A stretch of 64,000 bases of DNA from an uncultured Granulosicoccaceae bacterium (GTDB taxonomy: Bacteria; Pseudomonadota; Gammaproteobacteria; Granulosicoccales; Granulosicoccaceae). How positions within the stretch are numbered: the stretch's first letter is position 1; each line of letters begins with the position of its first letter. Positions 48,492 through 57,610 of the stretch are shown one piece after another. The position numbers and the translations under genes are program-made. The notes beneath the pieces are model-generated. The model did not search any database. It was given only the letters and a program-made list of their open reading frames with translations, and was not told the origin of the DNA. The stretch covers positions 62,001-126,000 of the forward strand of contig CALHNS010000014.1 in assembly GCA_938035125.1 (NCBI GenBank), given 5' to 3'.

Positions 48492-49769
48492 GTGCTGAAA
48501 AAAGATAACTCACCATCAGCGTCAAATTCTGATGAAAACATGCAGTTGCTGCTTAATGCGGCATCGACTGTATCGCTGGTAAGCGAACTAAATCAAAACA
48601 ATCGAGCGGCGATCTGTAAAACGGCGAAAGTTGTCCATGTGCAACGTAATGATCAACTTCAACCAGAGGCTGCAAATCGTTGGATGATGTTTCTTGTTGA
48701 AGGCTCTTTGCAGTTGTTTAATGGTAAAGAGGAAGTTGGTTCAATTACCGCGAACAGCAAAGAAGCTCAGCAGCCATTGTTTTTAGACAAAACAGCGTAC
48801 ACCATGGCAAAGACGTCAGCGGTTGCAAAAGTTGTAAAGTTCGGTCGTGAACAGTTAAGCATTTTATCCAGTGAACAGCAGAAGAATGCCATTCATGTTG
48901 TTGATATTCACACAACTGAATTGGATAACATCATTTTAGATGACATGATCAGTACGATTCAATCGAATAAGATGCAGCTGGCTACCTACAGCGAATCAGC
49001 TCGAAAAATTCTTATGAAAGTGAATGGTTTGAATGGTGCGCAGGAACTGGTAGACGTAATTCTTACTGACCCTGGTCTTACGGCTCATTTACTCAAAGTA
49101 AGTAACCAAACTGATTCTGGCAGCCCCGACTCAACCCACAGTATCCGAGGTGTTATTACCCGATTAGGCATCGATGATACGAAACTGAATATGATCGAGC
49201 TACTAAAGAATAATACGATTGTTCCTGCCAGCGAAATCATTGCCGCCAGGTATAAGCGTTATATTCAACGAACTAGCTTATCGTCTTCCATTGCAAATGT
49301 ATTGGCAGGATCAGTACCTCATCTAAAAGCCGAACAAGCCACTTTGGTTGCCATGATGGCTGACATTGGCGAGTTACTGGTTATTACTCACGCCAATAAA
49401 TTTGCAGATAAGTTCGAAGACACCGCCGCGCTCTCTACAACGGTTGAGAACCTAAGGCCGGTTATGAACGGCTGGGTGTTAGCAAATTGGGATTTTCCAG
49501 CTGACTATATCGAGGCCAGTAATATCGCTCGTGATTGGTACCGAAATCATACGGGTGACATCACATACAGTGATTTAGTGACCGCCTCATTGCTGGTGAT
49601 TCAATCTCAATTGCCGGAAGCTGTTCATAGCTCAATTCCTGCGGCTGACAATTTATTGCTGGCGCGTCGAATGGAGCAAGCGGGTATCGACTTGCGATCA
49701 CCTGCATCGATCTTCCAACAGGCGACAAGTAATATAGCAAGCGCTGAACAGACGTTAAAAGCTGCATAA
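48492..49769 (+). CDS. HDOD-domain protein with N-terminal degenerate cyclic-nucleotide-binding-like fold
   Basis: MMFLVEGSLQLFNGKEEVGSITANS; HDOD segment TDPGLTAHLLKVSNQ...HSIRGVITRLGID. Confidence 0.7.
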   Translation: MLKKDNSPSASNSDENMQLLLNAASTVSLVSELNQNNRAAICKTAKVVHVQRNDQLQPEAANRWMMFLVEGSLQLFNGKEEVGSITANSKEAQQPLFLDKTAYTMAKTSAVAKVVKFGREQLSILSSEQQKNAIHVVDIHTTELDNIILDDMISTIQSNKMQLATYSESARKILMKVNGLNGAQELVDVILTDPGLTAHLLKVSNQTDSGSPDSTHSIRGVITRLGIDDTKLNMIELLKNNTIVPASEIIAARYKRYIQRTSLSSSIANVLAGSVPHLKAEQATLVAMMADIGELLVITHANKFADKFEDTAALSTTVENLRPVMNGWVLANWDFPADYIEASNIARDWYRNHTGDITYSDLVTASLLVIQSQLPEAVHSSIPAADNLLLARRMEQAGIDLRSPASIFQQATSNIASAEQTLKAA

Positions 49770-49796
49770 CGCGGCAATCTATTGTTGAGCAGTATG

Positions 49797-49829
49797 TGAA
49801 AACGGCGCTCAAAGCGCCGTTTTTTTTTC
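49797..49829 (+). terminator. Intrinsic terminator (AACGGCGCTCAAAGCGCCGTTTTTTTTT)
   Basis: GC-rich inverted repeat with 9-T tract. Confidence 0.9.
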
Positions 49830-50141
49830 CAAAATATTATTCAAAGCAACTTAGTCGCCGATTATATGAGTCAATGTATTGACTTGAATTGTGAAAAATT
49901 ATGCACTTGCAGGGCAAATAACGAGCATTAACTAGCCGTTCGCCTTGCTGATTTATAAATACTTAAAAATCATTGGCGATATTAACCATCGTTTACAGCA
50001 AGAAGTTTCCCTTATCGTAATACTATGAGGTGCGAGTAGTCACTTATTGATTCAACTGCGCGCGGGTTCGGTATTTGAGCGGCTAGGAATAATCCTAGTG
50101 TCAGCTGAAGATTTTATTTTTTACAAGGAAACTATATCCCA

Positions 50142-50873
50142 ATGAGAGTTCACAACAAATTAATTGCCGAGTTTATTGGCACCTTCTGGCTGGTATTAGG
50201 TGGCTGTGGTAGCGCAATGCTGGCAGCAACATTTGGTGCTGATGACGGTATCAATATTGGCCTAGTGGGCGTTTCGTTAGCGTTCGGTTTAACCGTTATG
50301 ACAATGGCTTACGCGGTTGGCCCTGTATCAGGTGGTCACTTCAACCCTGCGGTATCCATTGGCTTGTTCGTTGGTGGTCGCTTCTCTGGCGGTCAGCTTG
50401 TTCCGTACATCATTGCTCAGGTTTTAGGTGCAATCGCAGCAGCTGCCGTTCTTGCAATTATCGTTAAAGGCAATGGTTCAGAAATCGGAACACTTGCATC
50501 AAACGGTTTTGGTGATGCATCGCCTGGTGGCTACAACCTATTTGCCGTACTTCTTGTTGAAGTTATCATGACGGCAGCGTTCTTATTCATCATCTTAGGT
50601 GCTACTGATGAGCGCGCTGGTACAGCAGCTGGTTTCGCACCAATTGCTATTGGTTTAGGTCTAACACTGATTCACTTGATCTCTATTCCTGTATCAAACA
50701 CATCGGTTAACCCTGCTCGAAGCACAGGTCCTGCGCTAATCTCTGCGGGTTCTGATTCGACTGCTTTAGTTCAGTTATGGGTATTCTGGGCAGCGCCAAT
50801 TGCTGGTGCGGTGTTAGGTGCCATTCTGTACAAAATGACTTTGGCTGGTGGCAAGTTCGACGCCGAAGCATAA
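50142..50873 (+). CDS. aqpZ: Aquaporin Z
   Basis: Two NPA motifs [10 protein letters not shown] and [37 protein letters not shown]. Confidence 0.95.
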   Translation: MRVHNKLIAEFIGTFWLVLGGCGSAMLAATFGADDGINIGLVGVSLAFGLTVMTMAYAVGPVSGGHFNPAVSIGLFVGGRFSGGQLVPYIIAQVLGAIAAAAVLAIIVKGNGSEIGTLASNGFGDASPGGYNLFAVLLVEVIMTAAFLFIILGATDERAGTAAGFAPIAIGLGLTLIHLISIPVSNTSVNPARSTGPALISAGSDSTALVQLWVFWAAPIAGAVLGAILYKMTLAGGKFDAEA

Positions 50874-50918
50874 GTGATGTAAAACGCCCCGTTAATACGC
50901 GGGGTGTTGATTTAAAAA

Positions 50919-50945
50919 AAGGGGCGAACTATCGCCCCTTTTTTC
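50919..50945 (+). terminator. Intrinsic terminator (AAAAAGGGGCG-aactat-CGCCCCTTTTTT)
   Basis: Inverted repeat plus T-tract after aqpZ. Confidence 0.9.
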
Positions 50946-50952
50946 ATCCTGT

Positions 50953-51029
50953 CTTTTAACTTTTAACTTTTAACTTTTAACTTTTAACTTTTAACTTATA
51001 GCTCTTAGCTTTCAGCTCTTAACGCTGAG
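50953..51029. repeat. Heptanucleotide array (CTTTTAA)6 followed by degenerate 7-mers CTTATAG CTCTTAG CTTTCAG CTCTTAA CGCTGAG
   Basis: Counted directly; 11 contiguous 7-mers. Confidence 0.93.
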
Positions 51030-51058
51030 CCTAATGAAATGTTTCAATCTTGTGGCTC

Positions 51059-51556
51059 TTATCTGGCGCCGATCAACGTTTCCATTTGCTGAATAAACGC
51101 TATTTGATCATGAGTTTCTGGCGTTGTTTCGCCACGCGCCGCGCTAACCGTTTCCATGGCGTTATCGGCTTGAAATCCTGCGTGCAGTAAAACTGAACTT
51201 GCTGCTAAACCAGAGCGGCCAATTCCACCCCGACAATGAATCACGATATGAGCACCTTGGGTGATGAGTGTGAATAACTCTTCAATGAACTGAGCGAAGT
51301 GCGATTGCCTCATAGGTATTGAGTAGTCGTCAATAGGGTATTGCAAGAAAGTTAACTGATGCTTGGCGCACCATTGCTTTTCACTAGCTAGCCCTAATTG
51401 ATCTGCTTCCGAATGCTCTAATAAAGAGATTAGATGAGTTGTACCAGCGTTACGGATGGCCTTAAATGCTGTTGAAAGGTCAGGTTCGGTGGGCTTGCCC
51501 ATAATGGCCATTGAGCCCTCACCAATCGTTATCACAGGGTATATCTTTGTAGCCAT
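51059..51556 (-). CDS. Dual-specificity/tyrosine phosphatase-like protein
   Basis: Signature VIHCRGGIGRSGLAASSVLLHAG. Confidence 0.85.
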   Translation of the reverse strand: MATKIYPVITIGEGSMAIMGKPTEPDLSTAFKAIRNAGTTHLISLLEHSEADQLGLASEKQWCAKHQLTFLQYPIDDYSIPMRQSHFAQFIEELFTLITQGAHIVIHCRGGIGRSGLAASSVLLHAGFQADNAMETVSAARGETTPETHDQIAFIQQMETLIGAR

Positions 51557-51613
51557 CTTGCTTTGCCGCTAATGCACTGAGCGCGTTGATGTTTTCTAGT
51601 AGACTGATCTGAA

Positions 51614-52531
51614 ATGGTAAAGGAAAATGTGAATATGCGCGCAATGGTGTCGATTGGTGAAGTGATGGCTGAAATTCGCCAATCTCCTGAGTCGAATTTT
51701 GACATTGGGTTCGCAGGGGATACGTTTAATACAGCTGTGTATTGTCAGCGGTTGTTAAACACTGATGAGCGAGTTACCTACGTTACGCGAGTAGGGAAAG
51801 ACCCTTTATCGATGGCTTGGAAACGGTTTGCAAGCCATGAAGGCTTAGATTTATCTTCGGTTTCCTACGACGAATCAGCCAATATTGGTATTTATTCTGT
51901 GTCTACGGATGAAGCCGGTGAAAGAAGCTTCAATTACTGGCGCAATCAGTCAGCTGCTCGAAAATTATTCGATACTGCAGAAAATTTAGCATCAATCCCT
52001 GCTGCACGCATCACCTATCTATCAGGCATTACCTTGGCGATCATGGCGCCCAAAGCGAGGGCGAGCCTCATGAACCATTTGGCGAAATTGTCAAAGTCCA
52101 GTGAAACACATGTTGCGTTTGATTCAAATTATCGACCTGCGTTATGGGAAAGTAAAGATGTGGCGAAAACGGTAATAGAGGAGATGTGGTCGATTGCCGA
52201 TATTGCTTTTCCATCGATCGACGATGAACAAAATCTATTTGGAGACACTGATGATTATGCCGTTGTAGAACGTTTTGCTAAAAAAACATGGGTTGCTTGC
52301 GCCATTAAACGTGGAGATCAAGGCCCCATTTCTCCTTCATTAAAATTTTCTGATAAAGATAAATTTTTACCCGCTGAAAAGGTGGTGGACACCACAGCGG
52401 CTGGGGATAGTTTTAACGGAGGCTATTTAGCCGCCTTTTTGACTGGGCAAGATGAATTGCAATGTTTGCAGGCAGGCCATGCTTGTGCATCTTATGTGGT
52501 TGGTGTTCCCGGTGCAATTTCGCTGTCATAA
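51614..52531 (+). CDS. PfkB-family sugar kinase (2-keto-3-deoxygluconate kinase-like)
   Basis: SIGEVMAEI..., FAGDTFNTAVYCQRLL; C-terminal DTTAAGDSFNGGYLAAFLTG. Confidence 0.83.
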   Translation: MVKENVNMRAMVSIGEVMAEIRQSPESNFDIGFAGDTFNTAVYCQRLLNTDERVTYVTRVGKDPLSMAWKRFASHEGLDLSSVSYDESANIGIYSVSTDEAGERSFNYWRNQSAARKLFDTAENLASIPAARITYLSGITLAIMAPKARASLMNHLAKLSKSSETHVAFDSNYRPALWESKDVAKTVIEEMWSIADIAFPSIDDEQNLFGDTDDYAVVERFAKKTWVACAIKRGDQGPISPSLKFSDKDKFLPAEKVVDTTAAGDSFNGGYLAAFLTGQDELQCLQAGHACASYVVGVPGAISLS

Positions 52532-52580
52532 CTTGAAAGTGTTAACACATCATGTTTTTCGAAAAGACCACGGATTCATC

Positions 52581-53828
52581 ATGCTAAATTCATTCTTCTA
52601 TTCTGGTTCGCTGAGAAATATTTTCAGATTATTAATCAGTTTTTTAGTTGTATTTTTGTCGTGTCCTACATACGCACAAGAAGTGATTCCTATTGCTGAT
52701 GCGCACGTTCACTACAGTCACGATTCTGTTGAACTAACACCGCCTGAACGTGTTATCGAACTGATGCAAAACGCTAATTTAAAATTTGCTTTGGTATCTA
52801 GTTCAGATGATGAAGGCACACAGTTGTTGTATGAATTGGCACCAGATCTTATCGTGCCTGCTTTGCGACCTTATCGTCGCCGTGGTGAAACAGGTTCTTG
52901 GTTTCAAGATGAAAATGCGCTTGCGTATGTGGAAAGTTTACTAGCAAAAAACACATACGCCAGTATTGGCGAGTTTCATTTGTTTGGTGAAAATGCTGAT
53001 TTACCCATACCGCGTCGAATCGTTGAATTGGCGGATGAGTACAATTTGATATTGCAAGCTCATTCCGACGCAGAAGCGGTGGAGCGATTGTTGGCTCAAA
53101 GCGCTGATGTAAAGATTATTTGGGCACATTCTGGCTTTGAAGACCCTGAAGAAATATCGGATATGCTTAGTAAGCATGATCGCCTGTGGGCTGATTTGGC
53201 CTTTCGATCGGAAGTTGGCTTTGGCGGATCGTTGGGGGATGATTGGCGGCAGTTGTTCTTAGATCACCCCGATCGGCTGATGGTAGGCACCGATACTTAC
53301 ACGCCAGAGCGTATGTACTTTATACCGGAGCACGCAGAAAACGTGCGAAGTTGGTTGAAAAGTTTACCGGAGGATGTAGCGCAGAACGTTGCTTGGCGAA
53401 ACGCATTTAATTTGGTAATGCCTGTGTGGCAATACAATAATAGAAACGAAGCATTGATTACTGAATCATCAATCGATAGTTGTTTTGTTGATGAAGCGCA
53501 AGACTCTGCGTTTTTAGAAAGTGATAACTATCGGGCAATTATAGTCACATCATCACCTGTGCAAGTTAGCGAATCTGTGTCGGCCACTGTGATTGTGTGT
53601 GGTGAAATGGGTGATGTCCAATCGATTGAATTAGATGCATCAATGCCTGCCCATGGGCATGGAACAAATTATACGCCTGAAATTTCTGTTCTAGAAATAT
53701 CAGATACTGTGGGTAAGTATCAGGTAGATGGATTAGTGATGCACATGCCAGGAACGTGGCAATGGGATATGAATATCATTAGTTCTAATGGTAGAGAAAC
53801 TTTGAAGCATGAATTTATCTTGCGTTAA
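52581..53828 (+). CDS. Secreted amidohydrolase-like TIM barrel fused to C-terminal YtkA/FixH-like domain
   Basis: Signal peptide; DAHVHYSHDSVEL, IWAHSGFEDPEE, MVGTDTYTPERM; C-terminal MPAHGHGTNYTPEISVLEISDTVGKYQVDGLVMHMPGTWQWDM. Confidence 0.7.
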   Translation: MLNSFFYSGSLRNIFRLLISFLVVFLSCPTYAQEVIPIADAHVHYSHDSVELTPPERVIELMQNANLKFALVSSSDDEGTQLLYELAPDLIVPALRPYRRRGETGSWFQDENALAYVESLLAKNTYASIGEFHLFGENADLPIPRRIVELADEYNLILQAHSDAEAVERLLAQSADVKIIWAHSGFEDPEEISDMLSKHDRLWADLAFRSEVGFGGSLGDDWRQLFLDHPDRLMVGTDTYTPERMYFIPEHAENVRSWLKSLPEDVAQNVAWRNAFNLVMPVWQYNNRNEALITESSIDSCFVDEAQDSAFLESDNYRAIIVTSSPVQVSESVSATVIVCGEMGDVQSIELDASMPAHGHGTNYTPEISVLEISDTVGKYQVDGLVMHMPGTWQWDMNIISSNGRETLKHEFILR

Positions 53829-54963
53829 AAAATATATTTTTAGTGTAGCGCTTTCGTTTTCTTTGGCCTGTACAGCTGTTGCCGAGGTAATTTTTGATGA
53901 GCAGGAAATTAGCGCAATTGCATTACAAGGCCCTTGGCCAGTAAGCACTCCTCAAGATCCTGGTAACGAGTTTTCAGGCCTTTTATGGGCAGAAAGACTC
54001 GGTTCAACGCTTTTCGACGATACGCAGTTGTCACACAATATGTCCGTAGCGTGCAGCACCTGCCATCAAGCTGATAAGGGCTTTGCAGATGGTCGTTCAT
54101 TATCCAAAGGTGAGGCAATTGGTATAAGGAATACGATAGGGTTGTTTAATTCAGGGCTTCAGCGATGGTTTGGTTGGGACGGAGGTACTGATAGTTTATG
54201 GGCGGCCTCTATTAGGCCATTGTTTACAGCCCATGAAATGGCCTCTAGTGTGGATGAGGTTACAAAAGCGCTAAGAGCGAATCACATGTTTGTATCAGCT
54301 ATTGAAGAGCAGGCTGCATCAGTTGAAAACCTAGCAGACTTAGATAACGAGGCGGTGATAGTGCTTGCTGGTAAAGTTATAGCGGCCTATGTGCGAACTT
54401 TGCGTTCAGGTAGAACAGCTTTTGATGATTACCGCGATGCATTAATCAGCGGTGATATTATTGCGCAAGAACAATATCCCAAAGATGCTAAGCGTGGTTT
54501 AAAGATCTTTATCGGTGAAGCAAATTGCCGAGTATGCCATTTCGGATCCAATTTTTCTAATAGTGAATTTCATGACATTGGTCGTCCATTCTTTATCGGT
54601 GTGGGTCAGGTTGATTCAGGGCGTTACTCTGGAATTCAACGAATACAAAAAGATCCTTATTCGTTGAATGGACACTATGGAATAAAGGTGCCAAAGCCAC
54701 AACAGCTAAAAACGGCTAATGTAAAGCTGAGTCAATCTAATTGGGGGCAATGGCGCACGCCATCATTACGCAATTTATCTTTTACTGCTCCTTATATGCA
54801 CGATGGAAGCTTAGAAACGTTACGCGATGTGGTGGATTGGTATGCTGACATCGATCCAACGCGGTTGCATAGTCAGGGTGAAGCTATATTAAAGCCACTT
54901 AATCTTAATGAAAGACAGCGTGAAGATTTAGTGGCATTTTTACGTACCTTATCGGTGAAATAA
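53809..54963 (+). CDS. Di-heme cytochrome c peroxidase / MauG-like protein
   Basis: Two CxxCH motifs (ACSTCHQADKGFADG, NCRVCHFGSNFSN), RTPSLRNLSFTAPYMHDGSLETLRDVVDWY; 20-nt overlap with upstream gene. Confidence 0.87.
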   Translation: MNLSCVKKYIFSVALSFSLACTAVAEVIFDEQEISAIALQGPWPVSTPQDPGNEFSGLLWAERLGSTLFDDTQLSHNMSVACSTCHQADKGFADGRSLSKGEAIGIRNTIGLFNSGLQRWFGWDGGTDSLWAASIRPLFTAHEMASSVDEVTKALRANHMFVSAIEEQAASVENLADLDNEAVIVLAGKVIAAYVRTLRSGRTAFDDYRDALISGDIIAQEQYPKDAKRGLKIFIGEANCRVCHFGSNFSNSEFHDIGRPFFIGVGQVDSGRYSGIQRIQKDPYSLNGHYGIKVPKPQQLKTANVKLSQSNWGQWRTPSLRNLSFTAPYMHDGSLETLRDVVDWYADIDPTRLHSQGEAILKPLNLNERQREDLVAFLRTLSVK

Positions 54964-55031
54964 TCAAGGGCTTCAAATTGTTTGAATCCCTTGTCTCAGA
55001 CGATTATTAGAGTTTTCAACGATGATAATCG

Positions 55032-55160
55032 CTATTGGGGTAGTTTTAAGCTCACTAAATCTTTGCCTACGATTGTATTGCCTGTGAAGCCTCCATTAGC
55101 AACTGCGTCTGTATAAACCTTCTCATCCTGGATCCTTAGATTTCCATGGTGATCTAATAA
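55032..55160 (-). pseudogene. Probable C-terminal gene remnant (42 codons, no start)
   Basis: Reverse frame LLDHHGNLRIQDEKVYTDAVANGGFTGNTIVGKDLVSLKLPQ*, preceded in frame by TAA; protein-like composition in an otherwise noncoding 370-bp gap. Confidence 0.45.
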
Positions 55161-55332
55161 TTATCTGTTGACAGCCAAATTGCAATGAAAAACTGGCCTG
55201 TGTCTTTAACTAGTAGTAAAATCGCCCCAAAACCAAATAAAGGAAAAGGATCACTATTCGCCATTATTTGTCGTATGTTATTGATTGTTAATAACACGTT
55301 GATTTGATGAGAAACCTAGGTCCATTGTTGCT

Positions 55333-56076
55333 TTGAGCAAAGAACTCAATAAATTAGAAAATTATTTGCTTTTTGACGAGCAACTACCTGCGTGTCTTTC
55401 CGATGGCACATCAGTTTTTAAAAGCGAGTGCCCACCCGATAAAAAATTCAAATCAGAAAATTTGTTTGAATTTCGACGAGGTCGGGGTGATTTTCATGCC
55501 TCTGTGGTAGCAGCGTTATTAGCGCTAATTTTTCTTGCTTTTTTTTGGACGCAAACCGGTTGGGATGCACGCAAACTGCCCGATAATTTGAGTAACTACA
55601 TCGGTTATCAATTCGGTATCACTGAAATTGAAGGAAGGGCAAAACGTTTAGGCACAATTTTAAAGCAGTCGTGGTTTGTACCCATGTTGTGTTTAATGGT
55701 ATTGGTGCCTGCAGCGTTATTCAATCTAAAAAATTCTTGGAAAGTAAGGCGTTGGAGGCTTCGATATCAGCAACCTACCATTGCTCGTTTTGAATATGAA
55801 AAATATTTAAGTGCTTTAGAATTTGTTGCGTATTTTGTGTTGTACACACTAGCCGTTCCAATATTGGGTTATTTATTGGCAACGCTATGTCTTGGCGTTT
55901 ACCTAACATGGCGATTGGGTTATCGAACGTTAAAGTGGTTGATCATCGGATTGGTCGCAAGTTTTGCGATTGTTTTATTGTTTCGAACGGTATTGCAAAT
56001 AAAAACCCCAAATAGTATTTGGTTATACGATTTACTGCCTTCAGCACAACGTGCGTTCATGCTGACGTATTTCTAA
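55333..56076 (+). CDS. Tripartite tricarboxylate transporter small membrane subunit (TctB-like)
   Basis: Multi-TM protein immediately upstream of TctA; TTG start. Confidence 0.65.
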   Translation: MSKELNKLENYLLFDEQLPACLSDGTSVFKSECPPDKKFKSENLFEFRRGRGDFHASVVAALLALIFLAFFWTQTGWDARKLPDNLSNYIGYQFGITEIEGRAKRLGTILKQSWFVPMLCLMVLVPAALFNLKNSWKVRRWRLRYQQPTIARFEYEKYLSALEFVAYFVLYTLAVPILGYLLATLCLGVYLTWRLGYRTLKWLIIGLVASFAIVLLFRTVLQIKTPNSIWLYDLLPSAQRAFMLTYF

Positions 56077-56090
56077 AGGCAAAAAATACA

Positions 56091-57584
56091 GTGGAAGCGT
56101 TTCTTAGTGGTTTAGATCAGTTGTTTCAACCGACCGTGCTTATCGCGATTGTCATAGGCTCTATAGGGGGGCTTATTATTGGTGCCGTTCCAGGTATTGG
56201 GCCAGCGATCGCCATTGCTATTTTGTTGCCTGCTACATTGTTTTTAGATGATTTGGTTGGTTTGGTTTTACTTTTGGGGGTATACGGTTCGTCTATGTAC
56301 GGTGGCGCCATACCGGCCATATTGATTAATACCCCAGGTACCCCAGTTAACGCATTAACAACCTACGACGGCTATGCAATGACGCGGCGTGGCGAAGCAT
56401 CACGAGCATTGGCCATAGCTTATTCTTCATCATTTATTGGTGCCGTGTTCTCTATAACGGTTGCATTAATTGCTTTGTTTGCTTTTGGGCCATATTTAAG
56501 AGACTTAGGTGCGCTATTTGGCCAGCGAGACATAATGATGGCTGCCATTCTGGGTGGGGTTTTACTCATTGCGGCTCATAAGCAGAATATGGGTATTGCA
56601 GCCATGTTGTTTGGCTTTGGTTTTTTAATATCTCTAGTGGGGCGGCAAACTACTCGAAAAATTGATCGCTATACCTTCGATGTTGAATATTTGTATGCAG
56701 GATTCAATTTAATTGTCGTCATCGTTGGGATATTCGCGCTTAGTCAGGCTATGAATTTAATGACGGGTAAAGATGATGATCCGCCGCCTGCAAGAATTTC
56801 AGGCAATGTCTTTCGCGGTTTTACTGAAATTGCGAGTAGAAAACTCATTGCATTCTTATCGGCAGTTTACGGCACCATCATGGGCATCATTCCAGGGGTA
56901 GGGGAATTTGTTGCACAATTTTTTAGTTATTCCACCGCACGTTCCTTATCAAAAGAGCCCACCCGTTTCGGATATGGATCTCCAGAAGGTTTAATTGCTT
57001 CTGAAACATCTAACAATGCGGTTCCTGCCGCTGCAATGATTCCGTTACTGGCTTTAGGTGTGCCAGGTGAGGCATTGACGGCCATGATGATGGTGGTTTT
57101 CTTTGATGCGGGAATAAAGCCTGGGCCAGATATATTTGATAATCATCCTGATTTTTTATTCAGTTTATTCACCGCATTACTGCTAGTGAACATTCTTGTA
57201 GTCACCACATTGTTGTTCTCAACTCGGTTAATAGCGAAAATGATTTATATCCCGAATCGTTTTTTGGGTGCGATGATTATGTTGTTATCGTTTGTCGGCG
57301 TATTCTCCATTAGAAACAGCCTGATAGACTGTATATTTGCGGTAGCGTTCGGTTATATCGGGTTTATTCTTCGTCGGTTGGATTGGCCATTGGTGCCAAT
57401 TGTTCTTGGTATGGTGCTAGGTTCAATTATTACTCAGCGTTTAACGGCTGGTGCTGGGCAAATAAAAACAGCGATGGATTTAATCAATCGACCGGTTTCT
57501 GGAATTTTGTTCGCGGTAATTTGTGCTGTTATCTGTTACATAATATGGCAGGTTATAAGGCAAAGAAGACGTATCCAGCAGTAG
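56091..57584 (+). CDS. Tripartite tricarboxylate transporter permease (TctA family)
   Basis: GGLIIGAVPGIGPAIAIAILLPATLFLDD, YGSSMYGGAIPAILINTPGTPVNALTTYDGYAMTRRGEASRAL. Confidence 0.93.
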   Translation: MEAFLSGLDQLFQPTVLIAIVIGSIGGLIIGAVPGIGPAIAIAILLPATLFLDDLVGLVLLLGVYGSSMYGGAIPAILINTPGTPVNALTTYDGYAMTRRGEASRALAIAYSSSFIGAVFSITVALIALFAFGPYLRDLGALFGQRDIMMAAILGGVLLIAAHKQNMGIAAMLFGFGFLISLVGRQTTRKIDRYTFDVEYLYAGFNLIVVIVGIFALSQAMNLMTGKDDDPPPARISGNVFRGFTEIASRKLIAFLSAVYGTIMGIIPGVGEFVAQFFSYSTARSLSKEPTRFGYGSPEGLIASETSNNAVPAAAMIPLLALGVPGEALTAMMMVVFFDAGIKPGPDIFDNHPDFLFSLFTALLLVNILVVTTLLFSTRLIAKMIYIPNRFLGAMIMLLSFVGVFSIRNSLIDCIFAVAFGYIGFILRRLDWPLVPIVLGMVLGSIITQRLTAGAGQIKTAMDLINRPVSGILFAVICAVICYIIWQVIRQRRRIQQ

Positions 57585-57610
57585 TATTAAATTTCCAATT
57601 GGAGGAAAAA

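Noticed and set aside
51059-52531. Phosphatase and sugar kinase as a toxin-antitoxin or defence pair
   Set aside because: Divergent orientation and ordinary metabolic/signalling families; no defence neighbours.
56019-56090. Upstream extension of tctA and long overlap with tctB
   Set aside because: The extension is just the tctB 3' end in another frame; GTG at 56091 gives a normal TctA N-terminus.
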